Assembly: GCF_001882345.1 (NCBI RefSeq)
Contig: NZ_MINL01000001.1
Location: 2,565,705-2,629,704 of the forward strand
Source: Halomonas sp. QHL1
GTDB taxonomy: Bacteria; Pseudomonadota; Gammaproteobacteria; Pseudomonadales; Halomonadaceae
Direction of reading: 5' to 3'
Length of the DNA stretch: 64,000 nt
This document shows positions 1-10,120 of the stretch, one piece after another. The notes under the pieces were generated by a model. The model worked only from the letters and a program-made list of their open reading frames with translations. It was not told the DNA's origin and ran no database searches. The position numbers and the translations under genes are program-made. Position 1 is the first letter of the stretch, and every line of letters starts with the position of its first letter.

Positions 1-1
1 G

Positions 2-601
2 GTGAACTTGGCCGGGGCCGTGCCGTTTGCGTTAATGGGCTCTGATGACGGCCAATTTGGCTACACCCTGCAACTCTTTACCCATGTCGACTCTGATATC
101 CATGAGGTCGAGGATCTCAAAGGCAAGCGTGTCGCCCACACCTCTCCAACGTCCAACTCGGGTAACCTAGCCCCTCGCGCACTGCTGCCTGAACTAGGTA
201 TCACTCCCGATGAGGATTACGAAGTGGTCTACTCGGGCAGTCACGACCAATCCATGCTTGGCGTTGTGGCCCAAGACTACGATGCGGCTCCGGTCGCTTC
301 CGAAGTAGTCGAACGCATGGCCGCACGCGGTCTTTACGATGAAGAGGACGTGCGTCTGATCTACGAATCCGACCGTTTCCCCACCACCTCGTACAACTAT
401 GCGCACAACCTGCACCCCGATTTGGTCGAGAAAATCGAAGAAGCCTTCTTCAGCTTTGATTTTATCGGTACCGAGCTAGGCGAAGAGTTTGAGGGCGTCG
501 AGAAATTCATACCCATCAACTACCAAGACAACTGGCAGGTGATTCGTACCATCCAAGCGGCCAATAACGTGAGCTATACGCCAGAAAACTTGGAAGAGTA
601 A
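2..601 (+). CDS. phnD: Phosphonate-type ABC substrate-binding protein, C-terminal part
   Basis: This is the last 199 residues of a periplasmic phosphonate/phosphite/phosphate-type binding protein; the start lies before the window. The sequence shows the PhnD-like second lobe: a V-x-D-L-K-G-K-R-V strand/turn near residue 39, the S-P-T-S-N-S-G-N ligand-loop style segment that follows, and the S-G-S-H segment near residue 79. It is followed after 56 bases by phnC and two permease genes on the same strand, which fits the family's usual operon order. No C-P lyase genes are visible, so the ligand (phosphonate, phosphite or a related oxyanion) cannot be fixed from this window. The family call is secure; substrate is inference. 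Confidence 0.9.
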   Translation: MNLAGAVPFALMGSDDGQFGYTLQLFTHVDSDIHEVEDLKGKRVAHTSPTSNSGNLAPRALLPELGITPDEDYEVVYSGSHDQSMLGVVAQDYDAAPVASEVVERMAARGLYDEEDVRLIYESDRFPTTSYNYAHNLHPDLVEKIEEAFFSFDFIGTELGEEFEGVEKFIPINYQDNWQVIRTIQAANNVSYTPENLEE

Positions 602-608
602 ACGTAGC

Positions 609-627
609 GCACCGCCGCTGGCGGTGC
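609..627 (+). other. Short intercistronic hairpin between phnD and phnC
   Basis: A perfect 8-bp inverted repeat, GCACCGCC and GGCGGTGC with a 3-base loop, lies just after the phnD stop. It is followed only by GGTTATTGT, not a run of T. It is more likely to stabilise the phnD message or lower downstream expression than to be a full terminator; an abundant binding protein relative to its transporter is typical of such operons. Confidence 0.5.
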
Positions 628-657
628 GGTTATTGTCTCGACGATGGAAGCGGACAC

Positions 658-1455
658 ATGCTGGAAATTACCAATCTGGTCAAACGTTATGGCCACGATG
701 AAGCCGTGCTGAAAGGGCTTGACCTCAAGGTAGAGGGAAACAGCGTTGTTTCTATCGTAGGCGCCTCGGGTGCAGGTAAAAGCACCATGCTGAGATGTAT
801 TAATCGCTTGGTTGAGCCAACTTCGGGCTCCATCAAACTCAACGGCAACGAGCTAGTGAACCTTAAAGGCGCCGAGCTGCGCCGCGCGCGCCGTAAAATC
901 GGCATGGTGTTCCAGGGCTTTAACCTGCTGGATCGCTTAACCGTGATGGAGAACGTGCTGGCCGGACGGCTGGGTTACGTCAATCTCTATCAAGCGATAT
1001 CGCGCCGCTACCCCCAGACAGATATTGAGCGTGCGTTTGTACTGATGGAGCGGGTGGGCATTGCTCATTACGCCAACAAGCGTGCTGATGAGCTTTCAGG
1101 CGGCGAGCGCCAGCGGGTAGGCGTGGTGCGCGCTCTAATGCAGGAACCTGAAGTGCTGCTCGCCGATGAGCCCACCGCCTCACTAGACCCGCGCACTTCT
1201 GAGCAGATTATGGTTCTGCTGCAAAGCTTGGCCAGCGAGCTGTCGCTGCCGGTGCTTATCAACATCCATAACGTTGCTCAGGCCAAAACCTACACCGAGC
1301 GCATCGTGGGTCTACGCCACGGCAAGATGATATTTGATGGCTTACCTGCCGACTTCAATAAAGACGCGTTAGACGCCATTTACGGCGGCATTGAAGCGCC
1401 GGACGACGCGATCACCGATACGCCAGCGGAGGAGCACACCCATGACTCCGCCTGA
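658..1455 (+). CDS. phnC: Phosphonate ABC transporter ATP-binding protein
   Basis: This 265-residue protein is the cytoplasmic ATPase that powers the importer formed with the two PhnE-like permeases. It shows a Walker A at residues 35-43 (GASGAGKST), the LSGGERQRVGVVRAL signature, the Walker B ending ADEPTASLDP and a switch histidine in the NIHNV segment, all standard for the PhnC/methionine-type import ATPases. Length is normal for the family. The 3' end overlaps the next gene by 14 bases, and a strong Shine-Dalgarno (GCGGAGGAG) for the next gene lies inside this coding sequence, so the two are translationally coupled. High confidence in function class; substrate not determined. Confidence 0.95.
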   Translation: MLEITNLVKRYGHDEAVLKGLDLKVEGNSVVSIVGASGAGKSTMLRCINRLVEPTSGSIKLNGNELVNLKGAELRRARRKIGMVFQGFNLLDRLTVMENVLAGRLGYVNLYQAISRRYPQTDIERAFVLMERVGIAHYANKRADELSGGERQRVGVVRALMQEPEVLLADEPTASLDPRTSEQIMVLLQSLASELSLPVLINIHNVAQAKTYTERIVGLRHGKMIFDGLPADFNKDALDAIYGGIEAPDDAITDTPAEEHTHDSA

Positions 1456-2254
1456 CGCCCCTTCTACAGCGCCGCGCACCTGGAAAAAGCCGCCGTTTAT
1501 TGCCAACCCTGTGCTGCGCTATGGGCTGATCATCGTCGCGGTCATCTACTTGGTCTGGGCCTTCGGCTCGCTGCCATTCAACTGGGCGCGTATCTCTGAA
1601 GGGTTGCCCCGCGCAGCACGTATTTTTAGCGGCGGCTTCCCGCCCAATTTAGAGCGCTACGAGCTACTGATTACTGGCTTTAAAGAGAGCTTCCAAATCG
1701 CCATTTTGGCGACTTTGATGGGGGTTTTGCTCTCTATTCCGTTTGCCGTGATGGCGGCGCGTAATATCGCCCCAATGCCTATCTATGTTATTGGCCGCGC
1801 AGTGATTATTGTATCGCGCAGCTTTCATCCCGTAATCGTGGCAATTCTATTTGTGGCCGCGGTTGGGTTTGGGCCGCTAGCAGGGATTTTGACCCTAACC
1901 CTCTACTCCGTCGGCTTCGTAGGCAAACTGCTGGCCGAAGAGATAGAGGAGATTAACTGGGGCCAGGTAGAAGCCATGAAAGCCGCCGGGGCGGGCTATG
2001 TGGCGATTCTGTTCTATGCCGTTTTTCCGCAGATACTGCCACGCCAAGTGGGGCTTTCCATGTACCAACTGGACAGCAACTTGCGCGCATCAGCAGTGGT
2101 TGGAATCGTGGGGGCAGGCGGCATTGGCGGTACGCTAATGAATGCCTTTGGACGCTACGACTACGATTTCGCCTTTGCGATTCTGCTCATTATCATCGCG
2201 GTCATTTTGCTCAGTGAAGGTGTCAGCGGCTGGGTAAGGAAAAAAATATGGTAG
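1442..2254 (+). CDS. phnE: Phosphonate-type ABC transporter permease (first PhnE)
   Basis: This inner-membrane permease has about six hydrophobic segments and the binding-protein-dependent transport motif EAMKAAGAGYVAILFYAVFP, which docks on the ATPase. The start chosen is the ATG at 1442, giving 270 residues. It has a GGAGGAG ribosome site 7-8 bases upstream, whereas a longer frame from 1391 would lie within phnC without such a site. It overlaps phnC upstream by 14 bases and the second permease downstream by 7 bases. Two consecutive PhnE-type subunits imply a heterodimeric membrane channel. The N-terminal 20 residues are proline-rich and cytoplasmic. Confidence 0.93.
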   Translation: MTPPDAPSTAPRTWKKPPFIANPVLRYGLIIVAVIYLVWAFGSLPFNWARISEGLPRAARIFSGGFPPNLERYELLITGFKESFQIAILATLMGVLLSIPFAVMAARNIAPMPIYVIGRAVIIVSRSFHPVIVAILFVAAVGFGPLAGILTLTLYSVGFVGKLLAEEIEEINWGQVEAMKAAGAGYVAILFYAVFPQILPRQVGLSMYQLDSNLRASAVVGIVGAGGIGGTLMNAFGRYDYDFAFAILLIIIAVILLSEGVSGWVRKKIW

Positions 2255-3057
2255 ATCACGCACAGCAGCTTGCCGACCGGGTTTGGCAACGCTACGACCG
2301 CAAACAGCGCCTTATACGTTACGCCGTTCTGCTAGCAACCTTGATGTTAGTGGTTTGGGCGGTGCGCGATATTGATATTTTCTGGCCCTGGGTATGGGAC
2401 GCGCCCAATCAAATCTCCGCGCTGGGCGCGCGCATGTGGCCGCCCAGCCCAGCTGGGCTAAATGGCATTATCGCCGCGCTGATTGAAACCGTGCATATCG
2501 CTACGCTGGCTACTTTCTTAACCATCTTCTTGGCGCTACCGGTGGCCTACATTGCCGCCCAGAACACCACGCCTAACCGCGCCTGCCTGTGGCTGGGGCG
2601 CTTTATCCTGGTCTCCAGCCGTTCGGTGAATACCATTATCTGGGCACTGCTGTTTGTAGCGATTTTTGGCCCCGGTGTCTTAGCGGGCATTCTCGCCATT
2701 GTGTTTCGCTCCATTGGTTTTATCGGCAAGCTAATGGGTGAAGCAATAGAGGAGATTGACCGGCGCCCGGTAGAGGCGATGGAAGCCACCGGGGCCTCCA
2801 AGGCCAAAGTGGTCGCCTACGCGATTGTGCCCCAGGTCATGCCCGCGTTTTTTGCCATCGTCATCCTGCGTTGGGATATCAATATTCGTGAATCGACGGT
2901 GCTTGGTTTAGTGGGTGCGGGCGGTATTGGGGTCATCCTGCAAGGTGCCATTGATACCTTCGCCTGGCCCACCGTAGCGACCATTTTGATTGCCATTATT
3001 GTGCTGGTGCTGATTGGTGAAGCGGTCACCAGTCTGCTGCGTAGCAAGGTGCTGTAA
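2248..3057 (+). CDS. phnE: Phosphonate-type ABC transporter permease (second PhnE)
   Basis: This 269-residue permease is paralogous to the preceding one and has the same architecture: a hydrophobic N-terminal segment, an ETVHIATLATFL segment and the ATPase-docking loop EAMEATGASKAKVVAYAIVPQ. The start ATG at 2248 lies inside the end of the upstream permease gene. A 31-bp inverted repeat after the stop probably ends or trims the transcript. Together with the upstream permease it should form the membrane core of the importer. Function class is secure; substrate is not. Confidence 0.93.
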   Translation: MVDHAQQLADRVWQRYDRKQRLIRYAVLLATLMLVVWAVRDIDIFWPWVWDAPNQISALGARMWPPSPAGLNGIIAALIETVHIATLATFLTIFLALPVAYIAAQNTTPNRACLWLGRFILVSSRSVNTIIWALLFVAIFGPGVLAGILAIVFRSIGFIGKLMGEAIEEIDRRPVEAMEATGASKAKVVAYAIVPQVMPAFFAIVILRWDINIRESTVLGLVGAGGIGVILQGAIDTFAWPTVATILIAIIVLVLIGEAVTSLLRSKVL

Positions 3058-3077
3058 CCCACGTTGCTTAAGCCGAG

Positions 3078-3108
3078 GCAAGCGTTTGACCTAACGCCAA
3101 ACGCTTGC
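3078..3108 (+). terminator. Perfect 11-bp inverted repeat after the phn operon
   Basis: GCAAGCGTTTG (3078-3088) and CAAACGCTTGC (3098-3108) form a perfect 11-bp stem with a 9-base loop, 20 bases after the last phn gene. No T-run follows, so termination would be weak or factor-dependent. Confidence 0.5.
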
Positions 3109-3149
3109 CATGGTTAGATGACCACCAACGACATGGAGTATGCACAGCG

Positions 3150-3578
3150 ATGACAACCTATATCGTGGTAGCCGATGCCGCCCGCGCACGTATCTTTACT
3201 CGTGATGCCTTGACGCTGGCGGAACAGGAGAGCTTGGTTCACGCAGAAGGACGGCTGCATGAAGGTGATTTGATCACCGACCGTCGCGGTGATGTGCACG
3301 AGTCGATGTCTAGCACGGCACGCTCTTCCGGCGAAGAGGGAGCGGCCTCCAAACATGAAAACGAGCTGTTCGCTAAAGAGGTCGCCAACCGCCTGTATAG
3401 CGCCCGGGTGGATAACAGCTTAGAGAAGCTGATTATGGTCGCACCGCCCAAATTTTTAGGCCTCTTACGGGATAAGCTCGATGGTCCCACGCAGAAGCTG
3501 GTGATTCACTCCCTATCAAAAGATCTAAGTAAAGCGTCACTGGCCGATATCCAACATGCGGTTAGCGATTTACGCTAG
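3150..3578 (+). CDS. Host attachment family protein (PF10116-like)
   Basis: This 142-residue soluble protein has the family's opening TYIVVADAARARIF, a central DRRGDVHESMSSTARSSGEEG loop, and a C-terminal half with LIMVAPPKFLGLLR followed by a helix ending SLADIQHAV. The family is named for proteins needed for Agrobacterium attachment to host cells, but most members are of unknown function and resemble release-factor/L7Ae-like folds in the C-terminal half. The start at 3150 gives the canonical N terminus and has GGAG about 12 bases upstream; a longer in-frame start at 3105 lies in the inverted repeat after phnE and is rejected. Nothing in the neighbourhood indicates its role. Confidence 0.8.
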   Translation: MTTYIVVADAARARIFTRDALTLAEQESLVHAEGRLHEGDLITDRRGDVHESMSSTARSSGEEGAASKHENELFAKEVANRLYSARVDNSLEKLIMVAPPKFLGLLRDKLDGPTQKLVIHSLSKDLSKASLADIQHAVSDLR

Positions 3579-3618
3579 CAATATCTGAAACTTAAAGCCA
3601 ATTCAAGGTTAAAGAAAG

Positions 3619-3701
3619 GGTCGCTCTCGCCGATAGCCTAGAAGACATTATAAACGGTACCTCCCCAAGTACTGACATGCACTTCGACGTCGAGAGCGAC
3701 C
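3619..3701 (+). promoter_or_regulatory. Leader with long-range inverted repeat masking the chemoreceptor start region
   Basis: GGTCGCTCTCG (3619-3629) is perfectly complementary to CGAGAGCGACC (3691-3701), which ends directly at the ATG of the chemoreceptor gene at 3702. If both arms are transcribed, the ribosome-binding region is buried in an 11-bp stem closing a 61-base loop. The match is seen directly; a regulatory role is inference. Confidence 0.5.
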
Positions 3702-5561
3702 ATGTTATCTACCCTCCGAGCACGTATTTTATTAGCCGCTTTAGTGGCGATCACCCTCGCTCTGGTAATTAACGGCATTGCCAGTTACACCACGGTAAAA
3801 CACCATAATGATCAACAAATAACCCGTAACCTTAACGCCGTGGTTAGCGGCAATAGCAGCGCACTCCACGAATGGATGGAGTCGCGTAGTACCATGCTAA
3901 CAGGTATGAAAGAAGCTGCCGCTAGTAGCAACCCTCGTGCTGCGCTGCGCCAGTTAACGACCTCTGGCGATTTCATGGCCACTTATATAGGTTATGCCGA
4001 AAGCGGTGAAACAATTTTCTTCGACGGGTGGGAGCCACCTGCAGATTTTGATCCTCGCTTGCGTCCTTGGTATCAAGCAGCTGAAAACGCCGAAGACACC
4101 ATTGTTACTGCCCCCTATGTTGATGCCCAAAGCGGCGACCTTGTCGTTACCTTTGCCCGGCCGTTTTACCAAAACAAACAGCTACAGGCGGTAATAGGCG
4201 CCGACGTAAACATCAGCAATATGGTGGCCATAGTTGATGGTATATCTCCTACTCCTTCCAGCTTCGGTTTCCTGGTAACAGGTGATGGCACACTAGTTGC
4301 CCATCCCAATAGTGAGCTTACGCTCGAGCCATCTACCACCTTGAGTAATGAATTAAACGCCGCTTATTTACAACAGCTTGCATCCGCTACTAACCCCCAA
4401 CAAATAACTCTTGAGGAGAGCAGCAAGCTACTACTTAGCCGACCTGTGGGCGGCAATAGCGATTGGCAATTGGTGGTCGCGCTGGATGAAGCCGAGGCAA
4501 CCGCTGGCCTGCGCGCGATAGCTACGACGTCGATAATCACGCTACTAATTGTGGCAGCGATCACTGCGGTAGTATTTGGCTTACTGCTTTCATTGCTGCT
4601 GCGCCGTTTGTTGGTTGCGCGTGACGCGATGGATAACATAGCTTCAGGGGATGGCGACTTAACCCAGCGCCTTCCCGAACAGGGCAATGATGAGGTGGCT
4701 CAAATTGCCAGCGCCTTCAACCGTTTTGTAGGCAAAATGGAAGCCGTACTCACGGATGTACGCACCAGCAGCGAATCCGTTCACCACGCGGCCAACGAGA
4801 TCGCCATGGGCGGCCAGGATTTATCCCGTCGTACCGATAACGCTGCCTCTAGCCTGCAGCAAACATCCGCCTCGATTGAACAAATCACCAGTACCGTGCA
4901 GCACACCGCCGCCTCAGCTCAGGAAGCCAACAAGCTCTCTCAGACTGCTTCTGAAGTGGCCAACGAAGGCGGGAAAGTCGTGGCGGATGTGGTGACAACC
5001 ATGGAAGACATCACTCGCGCCTCCGATAAAATCGGTGAAATCGTCACGCTAATGAACAGCATTTCCTTCCAGACCAACCTGCTGGCGCTTAACGCTTCAG
5101 TGGAAGCCGCCCGTGCTGGCGAGCATGGCCGAGGTTTTGCCGTGGTGGCCGATGAGGTACGCAAGCTGGCCGGTCGCAGCAGCGATGCCGCCAACGATAT
5201 CCAAAAGCTGATCGAAGATTCACAAAGCAAGGTGAATAACGGCACCAACTTGGTGCGAAATGCCGGAACCACTATGCAGGATATCGTCGCGCACATTACC
5301 CGCGTGACCGATGTATTGGAGGAGATCAATGCGGCCACCAGCGAACAGAGCGATGGCATCAATCAGGTCAACATTGCGGTTGCCGAACTGGATCGCATGA
5401 CCCAGGAGAACGCGGCCATGGTGGAAGAGTCCACGACCGCCGCCGAACAACTAAAAGAACAGGCCGATCACCTGTCAGGCACGATTAGCAGTTTCAAGCT
5501 GTCACAACACCCGCCTGCGCCCTTAACATCAAACTCGGCCAAGGCTTTGGCAGCATTTTGA
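3702..5561 (+). CDS. Methyl-accepting chemotaxis protein with Cache-type sensor domain
   Basis: This 619-residue chemoreceptor senses a periplasmic ligand and signals through CheA/CheW to the flagellar motor. It has transmembrane segment 1 at about residues 7-30, a periplasmic Cache-type domain containing the [21 protein letters not shown] motif (about 123-145), transmembrane segment 2 at about 272-302, a HAMP linker ([25 protein letters not shown] region), and a long coiled-coil signalling domain with the invariant hairpin [20 protein letters not shown]. There is no C-terminal CheR-binding pentapeptide; it ends KALAAF. The ligand is unknown. The start is fixed by the transmembrane N terminus, but the upstream bases hold an inverted repeat rather than an exposed Shine-Dalgarno. 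Confidence 0.93.
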   Translation: MLSTLRARILLAALVAITLALVINGIASYTTVKHHNDQQITRNLNAVVSGNSSALHEWMESRSTMLTGMKEAAASSNPRAALRQLTTSGDFMATYIGYAESGETIFFDGWEPPADFDPRLRPWYQAAENAEDTIVTAPYVDAQSGDLVVTFARPFYQNKQLQAVIGADVNISNMVAIVDGISPTPSSFGFLVTGDGTLVAHPNSELTLEPSTTLSNELNAAYLQQLASATNPQQITLEESSKLLLSRPVGGNSDWQLVVALDEAEATAGLRAIATTSIITLLIVAAITAVVFGLLLSLLLRRLLVARDAMDNIASGDGDLTQRLPEQGNDEVAQIASAFNRFVGKMEAVLTDVRTSSESVHHAANEIAMGGQDLSRRTDNAASSLQQTSASIEQITSTVQHTAASAQEANKLSQTASEVANEGGKVVADVVTTMEDITRASDKIGEIVTLMNSISFQTNLLALNASVEAARAGEHGRGFAVVADEVRKLAGRSSDAANDIQKLIEDSQSKVNNGTNLVRNAGTTMQDIVAHITRVTDVLEEINAATSEQSDGINQVNIAVAELDRMTQENAAMVEESTTAAEQLKEQADHLSGTISSFKLSQHPPAPLTSNSAKALAAF

Positions 5562-5565
5562 GTGA

Positions 5566-6492
5566 TTAAGGAATTGGCGGCAGCGCAATATCGTCGCTAC
5601 GCTTGGCTCCGGCCGTCATTTCACGGCACAGGCGCAGGAATTCGCGCACGCCGGTGGTGAGGTACTTATGCCGGTGCCAAATAAACGTGAATTGACGCTT
5701 TAGATCCAGCTCCGGCGTGGGCAGCGGCACCAAGCTGCCGCGCCGGAAGGCATCACGCAGCGCCAGGCGCGAAACACAGCCAATCCCCAGCCCCGACTCC
5801 ACGGCACGTTTAATACCTTCCGTATGCTCTAACTCCAGCAAGGTGTTAAACCGACTGCGGCGGTGGCGGGCGGCGTGCTCCAGGGTCATGCGGGTGCCGG
5901 AGCCCTCTTCGCGCATAATCCAGTCCTCTCGCAGCAGCTGCTCAAGTTCAAGATGCTCGCGACCTGCCAGCGGGTGGCGCGGCGAGCAAAACACACACAG
6001 CTCATCTTCCACCCAAGGCTGGCTAATGATCATGTCATCGTCGCACTGCCCCTCAATCAAGCCTAAATCCAGCGAGTGCTGGCGCACGCCTTCGATAATA
6101 TGGCGCGTATTGCGTACCGCCAAGCGCACCCGGCTGCCGGGGTGGCGCTGCATAAAGTCGCTGATGAGCAGCGTGGCGAGGTAGTTACCAATGGTCAGCG
6201 TGGCCCCTACGTCCAGCGAACCAACCCCTTTCTGGCCACGTAGCATCTCTTCAATCTCTTCACCGCGATCAAGCAGCGCCACCGCTTTGGGCAACAGCTG
6301 AAAACCCAGTGCATTGAGTTTTAATCGTTTTCCGATCCGATCCAGCAGTTGGCAGTCGAACTGCCGCTCAAGCTCCGCAAGCGCCGTGCTGGTCGCCGAC
6401 TGAGACATAGCCAGCGCCCGCGCCGCATGGGAGACGCTCTCATGTTGGGCAACCGCCACAAAGACTTCCAACTGCCGCAAGGTGTAATGCAT
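5566..6492 (-). CDS. finR: LysR-type regulator, FinR-like, divergent from fpr
   Basis: This 308-residue LysR-type regulator has an N-terminal winged helix (residues 1-60; HAARALAMSQSATSTALAELER recognition region) and a periplasmic-binding-like effector domain from about residue 90. It is transcribed away from the ferredoxin-NADP reductase gene across a 180-base spacer. In Pseudomonas putida the LysR regulator FinR is divergent from and activates fpr under superoxide and also affects sulfur assimilation; the same gene order supports calling this FinR-like. Sequence alone would also fit CysB/CbbR relatives, so the symbol rests largely on synteny. Its stop codon is only four bases beyond the convergent chemoreceptor stop. 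Confidence 0.75.
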   Translation of the reverse strand: MHYTLRQLEVFVAVAQHESVSHAARALAMSQSATSTALAELERQFDCQLLDRIGKRLKLNALGFQLLPKAVALLDRGEEIEEMLRGQKGVGSLDVGATLTIGNYLATLLISDFMQRHPGSRVRLAVRNTRHIIEGVRQHSLDLGLIEGQCDDDMIISQPWVEDELCVFCSPRHPLAGREHLELEQLLREDWIMREEGSGTRMTLEHAARHRRSRFNTLLELEHTEGIKRAVESGLGIGCVSRLALRDAFRRGSLVPLPTPELDLKRQFTFIWHRHKYLTTGVREFLRLCREMTAGAKRSDDIALPPIP

Positions 6493-6529
6493 AGAGTCTG
6501 ACCTGTATTTGATCTATATCTATTTTTCA

Positions 6530-6542
6530 GATAACTGTTATC
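6530..6542. promoter_or_regulatory. Candidate LysR operator between finR and fpr
   Basis: GATAAC-T-GTTATC is a perfect 6-1-6 palindrome in the AT-rich divergent spacer, 38 bases from the finR start and 130 bases from the fpr start. Position and symmetry suit a LysR-type recognition site; the protein-site link is inference. Confidence 0.45.
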
Positions 6543-6672
6543 AATATAATTCGCTTAACAGATATACCACTCTTTGCTTAGACTTGCTGGCAACATATTT
6601 AATCTTTTTTATTCTTTTTAAGAATATGACCGATGCGGTCTAGCGCCAGCATCGACTAATGGAGAAAACGGC

Positions 6673-7449
6673 ATGAGTAAGTTTGCTCTGGAAGAAGTGC
6701 TTAGCGTTCATCACTGGAACGACACCCTGTTCAGCTTCCGCACCACCCGTGAGCGTAGCCTGCGCTTCAAAACCGGTCAGTTTGTGATGATTGGCTTGGA
6801 AGTGAATGGCAAACCACTGATGCGCGCTTACTCGATTGCCAGCCCTAACTACGAAGACCACCTTGAGTTCTTCAGCATTAAAGTGCCCGACGGCCCGCTC
6901 ACTTCACGCCTCCAGCACCTGAAAGTGGGCGACCAGATTATGGTCAGCCGCAAGCCCACCGGCACACTGGTCACCGACGACCTGCTTCCCGGCCGCAACC
7001 TGTATATGCTTTCCACCGGTACCGGTTTGGCGCCGTTTATGAGCTTGATTCAGGACCCTGAAGTATATGAACGTTATGAGAAGGTAGTACTGGTGCACGG
7101 GGTGCGCGAAGTCTCGGAACTGGCCTACGCCGACTTCATCACCAAAGAGCTGCCAGCCCATGAATACCTGGGTGAAGACATTGCTGAAAAGCTGGTCTAC
7201 TACCCAACCGTTACTCGGGAAGAATTCCACACCATGGGACGCCTGACCGACCATATTCGTTCGGGCAAGCTGTTTGAAGATACCGGCCTCCCGCCCATCG
7301 ATCCGCGCCAGGATCGCGCGATGATCTGCGGCAGCCCCGCCATGCTGGACGATACCAGCGCACTGCTAGACGAGCTGGGCTTGAATATTTCGCCGCGCAT
7401 GGGCGAGCCGGGCGACTACGTCATTGAGCGTGCGTTTGTCGAGAAATAA
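6673..7449 (+). CDS. fpr: Ferredoxin--NADP+ reductase
   Basis: This 258-residue flavoprotein moves electrons between NADPH and ferredoxin or flavodoxin in the cytoplasm and counters oxidative stress. The FAD-binding motif RAYSIASPNYEDHLEFF lies at about residues 57-73, the NADP-binding glycine-rich STGTGLAPFMSLI at about 116-128, and the C terminus ends in VIERAFVEK, typical for the bacterial (subclass I/II) Fpr family with an aromatic residue near the end. The start ATG has GGAG eight bases upstream. It is monocistronic, closed by a strong bidirectional terminator, and divergent from finR. Confidence 0.95.
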   Translation: MSKFALEEVLSVHHWNDTLFSFRTTRERSLRFKTGQFVMIGLEVNGKPLMRAYSIASPNYEDHLEFFSIKVPDGPLTSRLQHLKVGDQIMVSRKPTGTLVTDDLLPGRNLYMLSTGTGLAPFMSLIQDPEVYERYEKVVLVHGVREVSELAYADFITKELPAHEYLGEDIAEKLVYYPTVTREEFHTMGRLTDHIRSGKLFEDTGLPPIDPRQDRAMICGSPAMLDDTSALLDELGLNISPRMGEPGDYVIERAFVEK

Positions 7450-7477
7450 GCGCTCGACTAACCAGTAGCTAATCAAA

Positions 7478-7523
7478 AACCCCCGCTGATCGGTTTGAAG
7501 ATATAAACCGACCAGCGGGGGTT
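7478..7523. terminator. Strong bidirectional terminator between fpr and glnK
   Basis: AACCCCCGCTG (7478-7488) pairs with CAGCGGGGGTT (7513-7523), and inside it CGGTTT pairs with AAACCG across an 8-base loop. It sits between two convergent genes and can serve both. Confidence 0.85.
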
Positions 7524-7539
7524 CTGCATTCTGGCGCGT

Positions 7540-8013
<474 letters not shown>

Positions 8014-8049
8014 ATAAGGAGCACACCAGCTCACTAAGTCAGCATTAAA

Positions 8050-8084
8050 TTATTTCTTAATACCGCTGTTTATTTCTTAATACC
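8050..8084. repeat. 15-bp direct repeat duplicating the amtB tail codons
   Basis: TTATTTCTTAATACC occurs at 8050-8064 and again at 8070-8084, 20 bases apart. On the minus strand each copy reads Gly-Ile-Lys-Lys-stop, so the last codons of amtB are repeated immediately after its stop codon. It looks like a small tandem duplication. Confidence 0.8.
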
Positions 8085-9317
8085 AAACTCTGGGTAGGCT
8101 TCGAGACCGCACTCTGCGATATCAACGCCTTCATACTCTTCTTCTTCGCTAACCCGGATGCCCATGATGGCTTTCAAGATTAGCCATACCACCAGGCTTG
8201 CCAGGAAGACCCAACCAAAGATACCTGCAATACCGATGATCTGAGCACCAAATGATGCGCCGTCATTGGTCAAAGGCACCGCCAGTACGCCCCAGATACC
8301 GACAACACCGTGTACAGAGATCGCACCGACCGGATCATCTAGCTTCAGCTTATCGAGGGTAACGATCGCAGCCACCACGATGATGCCACCTACTGCACCG
8401 ATAATAGTGGCACCCAGTGCAGTCGGGGAGAGCGGATCAGCGGTAATGGCGACCAAACCCGCCAGTGCACCGTTCAACGCCATGGTCAGATCCGCTTTAC
8501 GGAACCACAGTTTGGCCAGAATCAGCGCGGCAATCACACCACCCGCCGCCGCCGCGTTAGTATTAACAAATACTTGCGCCACATTGTTAGCAGAATCGAC
8601 AGCCGCCAGCTTGAGTTCAGAGCCGCCGTTAAAACCGAACCAGCCCATCCACAGGATGAAAGTACCCAAGGTAGCCAGCGGCATGTTGGCACCCGGAATC
8701 GCGTGGATAGAGCCGTCTTTGCCGTATTTGCCTTTACGTGGGCCTAGCACGATCACACCCGCTAGCGCTGCAGCTGCACCGGCAAGGTGCACAATGCCTG
8801 AACCCGCATAGTCAGAGTAGCCTACTTCAGACAACCAGCCGCCGCCCCAGGTCCAGTAGCCAGACACCGGGTAGATAAACGCGGTCATGACAACGGCAAA
8901 GGCTAGGAATGCCCACAGTTTCATGCGCTCAGCCACGGCACCCGACACAATCGACATGGCCGTCGCAACGAATACCACCTGGAAGAAGAAGTCAGAACGC
9001 ATAGAATAGTAAGGCGCGTCATCGCCGCCAGCAGTAACCGCATCCACACTGTTTTCAGCGCCAATCAGGAAGCCCAGATTGGGTAGGAAGCCGCCAGCGC
9101 TGCTGGAATACATAATGTAGTAACCCACCAGCAGATACATGGTGCAGGCAATCGCAAACAGCGCAATGTTCTTGGTGAGGATCTCTGCGGTGTTCTTGGA
9201 GCGTACCAAGCCCGCTTCTAACATGGAGAAGCCTGCCGCCATCCACATGACGAGCACGCCGCAAATTAGAAAGTAGAACGTATCGAGCGCGTAGCTCAAA
9301 TCAGCTAACTCATTCAT
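8070..9317 (-). CDS. amtB: Ammonium transporter AmtB
   Basis: This 415-residue inner-membrane ammonium channel of the Amt/Rh family has about eleven transmembrane segments. Visible landmarks are FSMLEAGLVRSKNTAEILTKN near residue 32 and the pore/hydrophobic segments with GSGIVHLAGAAAAL (twin-His region, about 172-186) and GVVGIWGVLAVPL (second His, about 340). The cytoplasmic tail (EEEEYEGVDIAECGLEAYPEFG) is the typical C-terminal region that cross-talks with PII. There is no cleaved signal peptide. The start ATG at 9317 has GGGGAAC upstream. It is 107 bases downstream of one PII gene, with which it very probably shares a transcript. Confidence 0.95.
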   Translation of the reverse strand: MNELADLSYALDTFYFLICGVLVMWMAAGFSMLEAGLVRSKNTAEILTKNIALFAIACTMYLLVGYYIMYSSSAGGFLPNLGFLIGAENSVDAVTAGGDDAPYYSMRSDFFFQVVFVATAMSIVSGAVAERMKLWAFLAFAVVMTAFIYPVSGYWTWGGGWLSEVGYSDYAGSGIVHLAGAAAALAGVIVLGPRKGKYGKDGSIHAIPGANMPLATLGTFILWMGWFGFNGGSELKLAAVDSANNVAQVFVNTNAAAAGGVIAALILAKLWFRKADLTMALNGALAGLVAITADPLSPTALGATIIGAVGGIIVVAAIVTLDKLKLDDPVGAISVHGVVGIWGVLAVPLTNDGASFGAQIIGIAGIFGWVFLASLVVWLILKAIMGIRVSEEEEYEGVDIAECGLEAYPEFGIKK

Positions 9318-9424
9318 AAGGTGTTCCCCGTTATATTATGAGAAGTTACACGTGCTAGTTGTAAGTACTAAAGTTGTAAGTACCAAAGGTAGCTAGACGT
9401 GGAAGACAACCTGGCCAGCCGTCA

Positions 9425-10120
<696 letters not shown>

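Noticed and set aside
8266..8811. 181-codon plus-strand open frame over amtB
   Set aside because: Antisense to a well-conserved transporter gene; composition is that of a complementary-strand shadow.
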